Source: Heterotrichella gracilis | Lineage: Eukaryota > Sar > Xanthophyceae > Tribonematales > Xanthonemataceae | Assembly: GCA_032358255.1 (NCBI GenBank) | Contig: JAULBX010029710.1 | Location: 62,001 to 126,000, forward strand | Direction of reading: 5' to 3' | Length of the DNA: 64,000 nt | Shown: one piece after another, positions 22,801-38,915 of the stretch | Layout: the number at the start of each line of letters is the position of its first letter | Position numbering within the stretch: position 1 is the stretch's first letter | The notes under the pieces: model-generated | Database searches by the model: none | Told to the model about the DNA's origin: nothing | What the model saw: the letters and a program-made list of their open reading frames with translations, nothing else | Position numbers and translations under genes: made by a program

Positions 22801-25800
22801 GCCACCCCCCCGGGCCCCACCGCCCCCGCCATCAGCGCAGCCATGTCCAGGTGCACCCACCCGCTGTGTGGGGGCCGGGACGGCGTGAGGCGGATGCGCT
22901 TGCTGGGGGACAGGTGGTCCTGCACAGGGGGTGGTCGTTGATACCCTGCTATTGGGCGCACTCAAACGCACCCAGACCGCAGCTGCCAAATGTGATGCTT
23001 TCATATCATGAACACCAGTTCATGGTAGTGCCACATGACATCACTCCTCCTTGCAGCACATGTGCAGGTACAAACAGGTCAACAACAACAATCCTAAGAG
23101 CGCTCAAGCGAGCAGTCACACACACGCAGTCCACAGCTGTCGACTACACCGCCAGCGCCCCCCACCTGCGGTCGCCCCCCCTCCAACTGCGACCCCACCC
23201 CCATCGCCACGTCCCTGCGACGAGGCGCCACCGCACCCACGCGCGTGGACGCAAGCAGCGCCAGGTTGCGCTCTCGCTTCAGCCGCGCGGCGCGCATGGC
23301 GGTGGCTGCGGCCCGCCATCGCGCCAGCCACGTGCGCCGCGCGGTTGCTGTTCGCTTGGCAGTGAAGCGACGCACACGCTCAGCCTGGGTGGGAGGGGTG
23401 GTGCCGGCGTCAGGCAGCGCATGGTGCAGATATGGAAACGGCATTGTGCTTGCAGTGTAATTAGCCTCCTAGCTGTCTTTGTGCGATCTGTAAAATGCAT
23501 TCTTTCTAAACAATAACTGGCATTCACGCATGGCATGCATGACCTTCTCAAAAGAATGGACTTCCAAGTGCTGGCAGTGGGTTCATAGATAATACGCTAC
23601 CAAGGACCCAACTTGTCCCTGCAACCAATTGGGCTCAGCTCCCTTGAGCTGGTTGGGTTCAGACTCTTGCACTGGAGTCCATACCGCTAATCCTAGGACT
23701 TTGACCTGTTCAGGGTTTAATGCTTGAACTGCAGGACTTGCTAGACACTTTCCCCCCAAAAGCACCAAAGCCCGGTGCGCTACTGCCGCATACCCGGGAG
23801 AACCCTCTTCCGGTAGTATGGGTACTATGCGGGGTGTTCCTCAACGGACCCAAAGACCACTGTGACAACTCTTGCCAAGTCTCTTCAGCAGTCCATAACA
23901 AACTGACCGGGATGTTCGCTCAAGTATTGAAGTCCCTGATTAGGAAGATACCCCTTTTATAACTCGAGTATTGTGGATACCTCAGCAACACTGAAGGGAC
24001 GTTGGCATGCATGCTAACTTGTATGCAGTGCCTTCGTAATCAAGTTCAACACTTCCCCTTTTTAATCCGTCCAGGTATGTTTGGCATAAACGAATACGGC
24101 GTGTTTCACCCAAAACTTGCAAACTACAGCGTTGTTGGTTTACATGGTATGTCAAAAGACCAGTTCGACATTTTCGCCAGGATTTTGCCACCGTACAGTA
24201 GTTTTTGAGGTTTCGACCAAATTTACTGTACCGATAGGGCAAGTTACCCTATCGTGGCACCGCACGATAGGGTTCAATAGGGTGGAGTGTGGCAGCTCGA
24301 TAGGGTATCGTGACCTATCGATAGGGTGGTTTAGGAGTTTGAACTTGAAAGGCGCCACATCTACTTTTGCTCAAATGCAGAGCCGAAAGGAGTAAGCCGT
24401 GCATGTGCACATCGGTTAGTGTAGACTAGGGGTGTGCAATGGAAGTCATACAAGCCTCCTACACACACCCTCCCCAACCCCACCCCTCTCACCTGGCGCT
24501 GGCGCTCAATCTCCTGGCGCCGCACCATCTCCTCGTGTGCCCGCTGCCGCGCCGCGGCCTCAAGGGCGGTGCGGCGCCTGGCCTCAGCCTCAGCCCTGCA
24601 GCCGTGATGGCAAAGTCCACACACACATCTCAGCCAATGCCTCACAAGTTGTGGGTAACAACAGCCAAAAGAAGCCAAGCCAAGTCGGCCCCAGGCCCGC
24701 CTTCTCACACCCTTACCTTGCGTGCGCCTGCTCAGCCTCCCGCTGCCGCCGCTGCTCCTCCGCCACGCGCTGCGCCTCGGCCGCCCGCCACCGCGCATCA
24801 GCCTCAGCCGCAGCTGCAGCGCTGGCTCGCTCCTGAGCCTGGCGCTGCGCAAGGGCCGCCGCCTGTTGAGCCTGCGCTTCCCGCTGGGCCTGCGCATGCG
24901 CATGCGCCTGCGCCTGGGCCGCCTCCCTGCGCGCAATCTCCGCCGCCTGCGCCGCTGCCCTCTCCTGGGCCGCTGCAGCCCGCTCCCCAGCTACGCGTGC
25001 CCGCTCTGCTGCCTCAGCAGCTGCACTTGCGTCGTGTGCCCGCCTGCGCGCCTCGCGCTCCTCCTGCAGCGGGGTACATGGTACTGGGTCAGGCCATTCT
25101 TAAGGCACTCATCCACTCAGTTAGGCCATGTCAACCACATAGCCACATGGCCATATTGAATATTAGCCTACGTCCACGAGGCCAAGGCCTGTGAGCGCAC
25201 CAGCCTCCAATACAGCACCTAATTAAAAAAAAAACACCGTATGCGGCACCGCCAGTGCCATTCTCGGTGCTCATCCCACACGGCTCCACCATCCCTTGGC
25301 AGGTAGCACCGCAAGCGTCTGCCCCATACCCATGGGCAACCATCGCCACTGCTTCGCCCTAACACACAATGCCGTCAGCACCCACTCACCTGCTGCGCCC
25401 TCATCTGTCCCTCCCCCTGCCGCCGCTGTGCCGCCTGGGCAGCCAGCGCCTCTGCTGATCCCAGCTGCACCCCACATTCGCCACCGTGGGGCCGCGCGTT
25501 GGCCGACAGCGGCGCCCCCTGCAGCTGTTTCTGCGTGATGAAGGGCGCTGGGCGAATGGGCAGCTTCTTGGCCAGCTTGTGCAGCGGCTCCTCGTCAAGC
25601 TTGCGCTCCTGCACAGCCACAGCCATGAGAGAGGCACACATTGGAGGAGGCCACACAGGAACCCGCATGCGCACCATCTATGGCACAAATTGCACCTCCC
25701 TCTCCACACACATATCACTGCGCCACCTCCCATTAGCAAATACCCACCATCCCCACAGCTCACATCTCCCCCCTCCCCCCATTTCCTTCTTTCCCTATCA

Positions 25801-28800
25801 TCACATGCACGCCACCATTCAAACACACACACAACCATCCTCCCCGCACCATGTCGTCAAACGCCACCTCCCTCCCCCCCGCCACCAGCGCGTCCGCCAG
25901 CCCCAGCTTGCCCAGCGCCTCCTCGGCCTCCCCCTTCCCGCTGAAGCGCAGCCCATCAACCACAGTCTCAAGCGGCAGGCGGTACATGCGGCCCATGGCC
26001 TTGGCCCAGGCACGCAGCGCCATGACGCGCAGCGCCGGCATGTAGGCATGGCCCAGGCAGGCGGCGATGTAGGGCGCGGCCTCCAGGCAGCGCATGTACG
26101 CCAGCCAGTTGCCGGAGGTGTATGCCTCTTGCAGGGACAGCATCAGCTGGATGTGGGGAGAGGACTGCGGGCGCAAGGTACGGTTGCAGATGTTAGCCAG
26201 GAGGGGAGAAGGTGCAATGAAGGTGTGAGGCAGCACCTCCCAGCCAGGGGCTCATGGGCCCAGGCGCTGCCAGGGTAGTGCATGCAGTGCACTGCATGTG
26301 GCTTAGCCTCAGCATGATATTGGTCTTGCCAGTGCATGCATCACATTTCACATGTCTTGCCCTGGAGCACGCCGCCGGTTGTGTGCCTGCAAACGTTGCC
26401 TTACCATGAGCTCCGGCCTGAGCCTCCTGAGCTGGTTGACTAACTGTCCCGGCTCAGGCATGAACTTGTCCTGGGGGCCTATCATCATGATCAGCAGGTA
26501 GGAGCGGTACTCGGCCTCCTGGGGGGCGGGCCTGCAGGGGAGGTGGGTGGGTGGTGGTGGAGGCAGGCAACCAGCAGCAACCAACACAGAGAGATATACT
26601 TTGCACATGTCTCAAAGGTGACTTCCGTGAGCAATCCTGGTATTGCAATGTGCAGCAAATAATGCTCCCCACCCCACTCCCGCCCCCCACCTCCCCTCCC
26701 TGGCCGCCTCCTCATACAGGTCCATGAGTGCAATGAGCGCCTTATTCAGCTGCTCCATGTTGAGCATACAGATAACACACAAAGAAGCCTCCCACACACG
26801 TGCCTCACACAGATCTGCTGACGCACAAGATCACAAGGTGCACCCACCAGAAGCTACCCCCACTCTACCTCCAACCCCACCCGTTTTTCACAATCTCCCA
26901 CCCCCCTTACCTCCCCTCCCTGGCCGCCTCCTCATACAGGTCCATGAGCGTGATGAGCGCCTTGTTCAGCTGCTCCATGTTGAGCTGGCCATTGTACGCA
27001 TCCGCATCGTTCACGCTTGCCTCCTGGTCACACAGCTCGTGTGAGCACAGGCACATGTACTTCACGTGCTCCTCAATCACGCTCATGGCAAACTCGTCCT
27101 GGGGCAGGAGGGGAGGGCACGCCAGCGCCGTCAGCAACACAAGAAGCAGTGTTTAACAGTTAAACAATTTAAAAGTTTAACAAATGAGGGTCTCTGATAA
27201 TTGCTATATAGGCTGGTACGCAGATATCAAAACACCCGGGGAGTGGTGGTGCGGGCATCTGTGGGGGTTAATTGGTACATGCAGCGGGTGATGATGTGAA
27301 CTTGAGTGTTATAGGGGTGGAAAATGCCACCTTTCCCACCCTGATCACCCACCGTTATTCGCTGGATGGCCATGTCCTGTCGGATGGCTCGGTACCTGTC
27401 CCACAGGAACTTGTGCACTGTGGGCATGGGCACGTCCGGGCGGTCCATGATGCGGCGCAGGTAGGACATGGTGCGGGACAGGGCGCGGCGCGTGCGCAGC
27501 TGGTGGGGCTGGATGTCAACAACCTGAGGAGGGATAGGGCAGGGTGACAATTGAAGGAGGAGTCACTAATGGTCCCAACCGCAGGCCATGAAAGCACCAA
27601 CTTGCAGTGGGGACACGTTGGTTCAACCGAAAAGGTGTGTGGGAAATTGTTTTAGATTTTATGTGTACAGTTCCACCAAGACTTTACATTAGTGTATGCT
27701 GAACCAACAGCCACAGGAAAACACCCCATCCCCGTTCCCTTCCTCACCGTCCTTGCAAACTTCCTGACTGCCAGCTGCGAGTTGGTGAGCCTGGGTGTCC
27801 CAGGTGGGTCAGTGGGGTTGGCCAGCTCCAGGCGTGCAATGTCCTGCAGCCGCGTGCGCCGCTCAATCTCATCCGCGGGGCACATGTCCTCGCAGGTACC
27901 GATGATGTGCTGCACAGGCACGAAGTCCCCCTGCTGCTGCTCGTCCCCACCCATGCCACCGCCATTGCCGCCAAACAGCGCATCGCTAGCTGCTGCATGG
28001 GGCATGGCTGCGCCCCCTTGCCAGCTTGCGCCCGCCTGGTCCTCGCTGCCTGACGACCCGCCAGCGTGGTCTGTTGCCCTTGCTGGCGGAACCACCACTG
28101 GCAGGAAGCGCTGTGCACGCGCCAGCCTCAACGCCTCCTCCTGCGCCTGGGGCGGGCTGCGGCTGCTGGACCTGCAGGCCACAACAGGGGGAGGGCATGA
28201 GCACACCCTCTGGTGTATTTGGTGGCTATATAATGCATCACTTGTGATAAGTACATTGATTAAAGCAAGAACCAATACCGTAAGAACAAAGGAAATTGAA
28301 CAATAGCCATGCCACTGATCCAATCCTATCAGCAGGGTACACCACCCCACATAACCCCCCTGCTGTCCCGTCCCCCTACCTGCCACCTTGATCCGCTGCC
28401 CGCCCCCTGCCCCTGCCTCCCCTCCTGCCAGCCTCCTGCTCCCCCCCTGCACCCCTGGCTGGCCCTCCGCCTGCCCCTCCGCCAAAGGTGGGTATGCCTG
28501 CGATTGCGCGCGCACGGATGGCCGCCTCATCCTCTTCATCCTCATCCACATCAGCCTGCAGGCACAAAAGTGACAGTCACAGTTGCAATTAAAGTTGTTT
28601 AAATTACACACCCATGCATGGCCGGGGCAGGTCGCATCCACCAACAGTGGGCGCACGCCATGCATTGCATCTTGATGAAACCAACGTGAGCCCAGCCCTC
28701 CCTGTGCCGCACCTCCTGTGGTTCTGCCGCCTGCTGCGGCCCCTGCTTGCCCCAGCCCAGACGCTCCTTCAGGCTGCCCATCACACGACCAGCCACGCCG

Positions 28801-30638
28801 CCGCCGCGCTCCGCCCCCCGACCCCTGCGCCCGCGACCTCCCCTCAAACCCTCGCCACCACCGGCGCCGCGCCCCCTGCCGCCATCACCAACATCATCAA
28901 CTGCGCCTGCCGGCCGAGCTGCAAAGCCTCCAAATGTCAGCTTTGCTGGCTGGGGAGCGTTACCGAACTCACTGCCAGGTTGTGCATTTGGCACAGCAGG
29001 ACCTGCACCGCACATGTGGGATCATCACATGAGGATACAATGCAAAACGGGCATCTCCCATGTGCACAGCCAAAAAGGGGACTCGTCCACGAGACATGAT
29101 CAGAATGAGAATACCACTCAATCATGTACCTGGTAGTTAAGAGACTCAATGCAACTGCATACAGGCGAGGAGGTGCATCGCAACTTCAGGCCAGTAATGC
29201 CATGAATGCCAAGTAAAAGCTTCATTGCATCCATGGCCCGGCCTCGGTCTCAGCAATTTTATACAAATGCTCATTGACCCCACCTGCAGCGGCGCCAGCT
29301 CCAAACCCAAAGGTGGCTGCAGGTGCGCCGCCAGCAGTGCGTGGCGGTCTCTGGGTCAACAGGCCATTGCCATTGCTAGCACCAGACCCGCCAAACCCTG
29401 CCGCACCGCTCCCTGAAACACCTCCAAACCCTGCCCCGCCGCCCGCTGTGCCGCCCCCAAACACAGGTGCGCCCGCCGCTGCAGCGTCTCCAAACCCTGG
29501 CACCCCACCAGCCGCCGGGGCTCCGCCAAAGCCTGACCCTTGCGCGGGCGCCCCTCCTCCAAACGCCGCCTTTGGTGTGGTTGCAAACCCTGATGCCCCC
29601 ACTGCTGCCTGGTTGCCAAAGGCAAACGTTGCTGCTGGCCGAGCGCTGGGCCCCCCTGCTCCCGCCGAACCCAACCCCGCTGCTTGCGTGGGTGCAGACC
29701 CCGCTAGGGTTACACGGGGTCCACCACCTGTAGCTGGCTGGCCAAAGGCAAAGGAGGCGGATAGTGCCCCCGGTGCAGCACCCCCTCCAAAACCTCCGAC
29801 TGGGCGAGTAGCCGATTGTGAGGGGGCGACGACGCGCGTGAATATCGACGGCGCAGCGCCACCTGTGGCTGCACCCCCAAACGCTGCCCCGGTTCCTGCG
29901 CTGGGCGCACCAAATCCAAATGGGTTGGATGCGCTGCCGCCGGCGGCACCAGTGAGCGTTCCCAGCGCTGCCTGAGCAAACCCCTGTGGCTGTGGCTGAG
30001 CCTGTGGTGCAAAGGGGGTGGCGGGTCCAGCTGCCACCTGTGCTGGGAATGCCAGTGGGGCTGGTGCGCCAAAGGCCTGGCCTGCGGGTGCACCTGTAGC
30101 AGTTGTGGGGATAAAGGGCACTGAGAGGGATACGTTCCAGCCGTGCTGGACCATACGTGCTGCCAGTCACGAGGAAGCTGCTGCTGCTGAGTTGCGCAGG
30201 TAGCAAGGGGTGCTTGCAGACACATTGATTCATAGTGACGAGTATGACGTGACACTAGTACAGACCACCAGGTGTGCACGCCAGGTGGTGCCTGCAGGGA
30301 GCAGTGGTGCCATACCCGCTGCTGCCTGAGGCGCGCCAAAGTTGAAGGAGGTGGAGGGGTTGGGCTGCTGGGAGGCACCAGGGGCTGAGCCTGGCAGGCA
30401 CACAGGGATGGGGGAGTAAGCAGCGGGTGGGTTATGCGTGCTGTGCAGACCAAGTGCAACCAAAGCATATGCTCAAGCACGACCCTATTGACAACTGCAT
30501 GTCCCAGTCAAGTGGTCGTTTGTTCAGCGGCCAGCTGCGGGTTGTTTGCCCAAATCGTTTGTGCGACAGGGGTGCATTGTGGTCAAGGGGTAGGGTGTGG
30601 GGTGGTGTACCTGCTCCCCAGTTACCAAAGGCGCTCAT
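19854..30638 (-). CDS. SAC3/GANP (MCM3AP-like) TREX-2 mRNA-export scaffold with FG repeats
   Basis: Largest gene here, about 20 exons over 10.8 kb. The SAC3 family scaffolds the TREX-2 complex, which links transcription to mRNA export at the nuclear pore. The first exon reads MSAFGNWGAG. Exons 30390-30316 and 30093-29284 encode an FG-nucleoporin-like region (many GFG, FGAP and AFGG units). Exon 29002-28713 is RGG-like, and 28555-28380 acidic then Gly/Arg-rich. Exons 28171-27748, 27523-27353, 27098-26911, 26531-26405 and 26164-25850 carry the SAC3/GANP domain: IIGTCEDMCPADEIERR, VVDIQPHQLRTRRALSRTM, YLLIMMIG, and YTSGNWLAYMRCL. Exons 25063-24717 and 24595-24493 are a long Ala/Arg/Glu coiled coil. 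Exons 23384-23166, 22919-22679, 22413-22119, 21857-21708, 21386-21141 and 20827-20632 look like the C-terminal GANP region. The last exon (20150-19854) is open in two frames; I prefer the one ending GEGVWGHS, though the other fits the simplest donor. Confidence 0.85.
20380..20594 (+). mobile_element. LINE (non-LTR retrotransposon) 3' ORF fragment
   Basis: On the strand opposite to SAC3, inside its last intron, an open frame ends with LGRLSDNRVPKCMVFG, GVGKPRATWADLLQQDL and NKWFKQCQKRAAWRRIC, then a stop. The order 'LGR-(M/L)-xDNR ... G(R/K)PR-xxW-D-LxxDL ... W...A..R..WR' is the characteristic C-terminal tail of LINE-type polyproteins downstream of the reverse transcriptase. No reverse transcriptase is present, so this is a 5'-truncated relic. 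The open frame extends up to about 20295. Confidence 0.75.
20920..21110. other. AT-rich island in SAC3 intron
   Basis: About 190 AT-rich bases between two GC-rich exons. A short palindrome CCAACCTgaAGGTTG occurs at about 20988-21002. Short open frames rich in Ile, Leu, Tyr and Lys can be read on both strands, as expected of organellar or simple AT-rich sequence. Its origin is not established. Confidence 0.4.
24230..24330. repeat. Cluster of CGATAGGGT motifs with perfect hairpin
   Basis: At least six copies of (C)GATAGGGT or its complement fall within 100 bases in the long SAC3 intron. Two form a perfect 11-base stem, ACCCTATCGTG at 24246-24256 and CACGATAGGGT at 24263-24273, with a six-base loop. 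Near 24315 is the palindrome CCTATCGATAGG. This could be a regulatory cluster, a fold-back element end or a decayed satellite. Confidence 0.6.
26689..26765 (-). pseudogene. Duplicated SAC3 exon segment
   Basis: A 77-base copy of the end of the SAC3 exon at 26909-26985, including the intron boundary, with four mismatches. On the minus strand it reads NMEQLNKALIALMDLYEEAAREG against NMEQLNKALITLMDL...; the differences are two synonymous changes and one Thr-to-Ala codon. No good acceptor is visible upstream of the copy, so it is probably a pseudo-exon, though its donor side remains intact. Confidence 0.75.
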
Positions 30639-31570
30639 GGCTGTCCCTGGTCACCAGCCTGCAGAACGGGTACTCGGTATTTATTGTTGCTCTGCATATA
30701 CTGGCCAAAGGTGGGATGGTGGATGTAATCCAACTCTGCTGGCTACTACAGGGGTTTGCACTCCTTGGCAGGGGAAGTGCACTCCCGCGGCAAGCCAAAG
30801 TGCATGCAGAGTTGGACCGACTCCAGCGTGCATCCATGCCAAAGACGTTCAATTTCAGCCGTATTCAGTACATTACAATAAACAGTGTGTAACCCACTTT
30901 CAAAATGGCACCAGCAGATGATATACCACATGCATGCACATACGGAGATTATGCATGCATATGCGCGACCAGCAACAAATATGGGGTCCATGCGGTACAC
31001 GTGTCCAAGTTGCGTACTCTACCACTCTGTTGCATACCCTTGGTGTGGGGGGCGTCGCGCTGCGGCAGCTCCTGGGCTACCACGAGAGCCCAGCAACGGG
31101 CCCTTTTAATAAATGCGACATCACCTCGAGCTGCGCCAAAGGTATTCTCCTAAGCTACTTTAAGTCACTTGAAACAATGGGTGTGCAACGAACAACTGCG
31201 GACATACCTCTTATCCCCTAGGAGAGGAGGTTGGCCAAGTAACTTTATTCAGCCAACGCCAATGCTACATGTATACAATCGCTGGACTGCCTTCAAGTAG
31301 TAAGTGTTGGCTCAAAGTGCTTGTTGCGAGGCTCGTCAGCTTTCCAACATCCAAGGAGAGTCTGATGCCATCAGTGATGGGCGAGACTTTACAGTGACTT
31401 GCAGCACAATCTGCACAATATGAAAGGCAACGACGGGGAGGTTGGCCAGGGCGCTACAGATAAGCTTGGCCTCAAAACAGCCTTGCTATAAACCACACAC
31501 TGCTGAACTGCAGCACTGTTTTCCTCACCATTGCACCGCTGGTAGCCCTGTTGCAATACAACCAGGCAAT
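30639..31570. other. Divergent promoter region SAC3/ClpP
   Basis: About 0.9 kb between the start codons of SAC3 (-) and ClpP (+), so probably a shared promoter region. It contains ATGCATGC-type palindromes near 30950. No exon was recognised. Confidence 0.45.
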
Positions 31571-33819
31571 ATGAAGGCTGTGTGCGATCGGGCGTGCGGC
31601 AGCGCGGTCAGGCGGCCCCAACTAGCCCCAAAGGCCGCCTCATCCTCCTTCAGGGTTGCAGCGTTCCCAGCTGTCCCACACCACAGACGAGCAGTCGCCC
31701 GCTCCAGCAGGCGGCAATTGCACACAGTCACTGCCTCGCAGCCACTGCTTTCGCCTAGGTACAGCCCCCGGACTCTTTCCTGCATGAACTGGGGGGTGCC
31801 ATCGCATGACCCATGTGGATGTAACAGTGAGCATAGCCCCTGTCCGCCGACTGTATGCGTGCATCACTGAAACGGAGTGGTATAGTCTGTGTTATGTAAC
31901 CCCTTGTATTGTTGCAGGACGCAGGAGATGGCTGGTGACCCCTTTGGCCTGCTGCTGCGTCAAAGGATTGTGTTCCTGGGAGGGGAGGTGCGTGTGGCAT
32001 ATGAACTTTGCAGGGTGGAGGCATGACATCATATTGCATCGTTTTTAGTATCTTGGGAGAAGGACATGCATTTGGGTTGGTGGCGTTTTTTGAGCCTGGT
32101 GCACTGATGCTGGTCACAACTGGAGAGCATGGCGCATCCCTGGGTCGTCCTCCAATTGCACCCCAACTGTACATAGCAGGAAACTTTTTGTGGTGTTTTA
32201 TGCGACTGGGAAATGCAAAATGCTGGATGGTGGGAAGATGAAAAGTTGTGTCCCACAAGTTTTATTGCCACAACATCTTGTTTTTTTCCATCACCCGCTG
32301 CTCTCACCACACATATGCTGCAAGGCAGGGCAGTTACTTTGGCAGTACCCGGGGTAGTCTTATCCTATAGTCCTTTTACTCATCTTCAAGACTCTGTGCT
32401 CCCCTTGGCGCAGGTGAACGACTTCACGGCAGACGCTGTGGTGAGCCAGCTGCTGTTGCTGGATGCAGCGGACCCAACCAAGGTGCGCGGTGTGCTGGCA
32501 GCCAGTGTGTGGCGCTTTGGAGAAAAATGAAACGCACCTGCAGCATGGAAATGTTTTTGCACATACACATACATAAGGGATGCGGCACAGCTGTGGGCCA
32601 TCACATCATGACTACATCCGGACGTGGGTTGGTGCGTCTCCCATGCCACTGGGTGTACGCCTGCTTGCGCTTGCTCACCAACCTTCCCCTGCGCAGGACA
32701 TCAAGCTGTTCATCAACTCCCCTGGAGGCTCTGTGACAGCAGGCATGGGCATCTTTGACGCAATGCAGGTAGGAGCGCGGGGAACTTACAATAGCACAAG
32801 CCAGCTATTGTTGGTACCAGGCTCGCTTTGTCAGTACTTCTTTCACACACTTGCCAGGGGTCCACAATCGGTTTAGGCATGAGTCATTCGGGTGCCTGTG
32901 GTCCCATGACTGTAACCTAGCACTGGCTGAAGTCATGGGAGCTGCCACCCATGCTTCCTAGCCCCACCTCCACCCTTCATTACACACACCAACCTTCCCC
33001 CACCCCCCTGCAGATGTGCCGTGCCGACGTGCAGACCTACTGCTTTGGCCTGGCCGCCTCCATGGGCGCATTCCTGCTGGGCGCAGGCACCCCCGGCAAG
33101 CGCTACTCCATGCCCAACGCGCGCATCATGATTCACCAGCCCCTGGGTGGCGCCAGTGGCCAGGCGGTGGACATTGAGATCCAGGCTCGCGAGATCATGT
33201 ACCACAAGGCCAACCTCAACAGGATCATGTCGGAGTACACGGGGCAGCCAATCGAGACGGTGCGGGGCTGCAGTACTTCACCTCTATCCGCTGGCTGTTG
33301 TAGAGGGAATGGTGCCTGATGTTCTGTACATGGGTGCATGGCCGCGTGAGCTATCCGGGTGATCCATATGCCAGGCGGCGCAGCGTGGCAGAGGAATTGC
33401 ATGGGTCAGCAGCTTATTAATCTTCCCTGCGCTTGGTTCTGCGCTGTGTGTTGTGCATGGGTGTCGCGGCTGCTTTCAGCTTCTTTTCCCCATCCTCATG
33501 CACCTGCATCCTGATGTTCGCCCAGCACCACCCCCACCCCCACCTGCCACCTGCTAACCCCCCTACCCCAACCCCCGTTTTTCAGATTGAGGAGGACACC
33601 GACCGCGATCGCTACATGTCCCCCCTTGAGGCCAAGCAATACGGCATCATCGACTCGGTGATCGGCGGCGACGACGCTGGGTTCAAGATCACTGGCAACA
33701 CGCGTGACTTCCCCAAGACCAAGGAGGAGTACATCAACTGGGGAGACATGGAGGACGATGGCAGCAGGGGCGGCAGGTTCAAGGGCCCGCTGGAGCCATA
33801 CACGCAGCCCATGGCGTGA
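31571..33819 (+). CDS. Nuclear-encoded ClpP protease subunit, organelle-targeted
   Basis: Serine-protease subunit of the Clp complex, which degrades unfolded proteins fed by a Clp/Hsp100 ATPase. Exons 31571-31758, 31918-31987, 32414-32482, 32697-32768, 33014-33259 and 33586-33819 give about 292 residues, in phase. The first ~65 residues are rich in Arg, Ser and Ala ([18 protein letters not shown]...) like a chloroplast transit peptide. Mature motifs follow: [35 protein letters not shown] with the catalytic Ser about 149, MIHQPLGG with His about 174, and [11 protein letters not shown] with Asp about 219. The triad is complete, so this is a catalytic ClpP and not an inactive ClpR. The C-terminal extension ([16 protein letters not shown]) is longer than in bacterial ClpP. 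I cannot say which plastid paralogue it is. Confidence 0.93.
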
Positions 33820-34833
33820 GCAATAAACCCACTGGGGTGGGGTGGGGGCGGAGGTATAGGGGCAGGCAGCAGTCGATGGGGGTGCCTGGGTGTAAGAGGG
33901 GGGGAGGGAGGGGACGGGGGAGACGAGCCTGCGTTGGAGGGCTGTTGTGGCGGCATGGTGCAGGGCTGTGGCCTTTTGAGGGCAAGGGACTGGAAGGGAT
34001 GTGTGGTTGGGGCAGCAATATGCGGCTTGTATGCCTGCTGTTGCAATAACCTGGTCCACACGTGCACAGGGTTGTCGGTATTACAGAGGAACACAGTGTG
34101 TGAGACTGCCTAGACATCAGCTGCAAGCTTTATGGCACCATGTGCAGCTTTAGGGTACTGGCTACTGATTGGTCACCAGTTGAAGTTGCTTGAACCATTT
34201 GTGTAGGCGGTGTAACAGACTGAAAAGCGCTGTGTGTGTGCTGAGCCAACGTGACATCCTGTACCAGAGACTGGTATCAAGTGGATTATGCTGGACCATG
34301 CCGGTCTGTGTTGTGGCAATGTCATTGAGGGTAATTGCCACACACCTGGTTACCAAGTTGGTGTGTAGCCTTGGCCTCCTCCCTGCATGTGGACAGAGTT
34401 TGGCTGCAGCAGGCAACTCCCATGCCAACAGCGAGGAGTTCCAAAATATGGATCAATTCGGTGGAGTCTAAATATAATTCGTCCCATTGAAACACCTTGG
34501 GAGTCACGGATGCAACTGGATTTGTCTACCCCAATCTGGAATGCTCTGGCACCTTCTAAAAGTTTCCCGCACTTTCAGGCGTTTCGGAGAGACTTCCCTT
34601 GCTCTCCTACATAAGCAACCGAGGCTCATGTTTGCCACGAAACAAAGCCGACTCTTTCTCTGTTTACTCGATTCGCACAAACACAGCCATGCTCGATAGG
34701 CAACCCATTGCTTGAATCCCTGATCAGACTCGCGGGGTTTTCAAGCCTCGTGCAGACATTCGACCGACCTACTGCAAAGCAGAATACCTTACTGCAGTTT
34801 CTAACCTCTTGATACTCCAAAGTTTCTGTCAAT
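33820..34833. other. ClpP-HSP70 intergenic, HSP70 promoter
   Basis: Contains the ClpP 3' region and the HSP70 promoter. The heat-shock-element array is annotated separately. A TATA-like tacataag sits at about 34609, a few bases downstream of the array. No exon was recognised. Confidence 0.5.
34554..34596 (+). promoter_or_regulatory. Heat-shock element array upstream of HSP70
   Basis: TTC occurs at 34554, 34564, 34574 and 34594, exactly ten bases apart, with TCG at 34584. The alternate five-base slots read AAA, GCA, GCG and GAG, one or two changes from GAA. This is the alternating nTTCnnGAAn layout bound by heat-shock factor, nine units long, followed at once by a TATA-like tacataag and lying about 240 bases before the start codon. 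Confidence 0.7.

Positions 34834-38915
<4,082 letters not shown>

Noticed and set aside
23720-23962. 80-codon open frame in the long SAC3 intron
   Set aside because: No recognised motif and no splice sites in frame. It looks like intronic noise.
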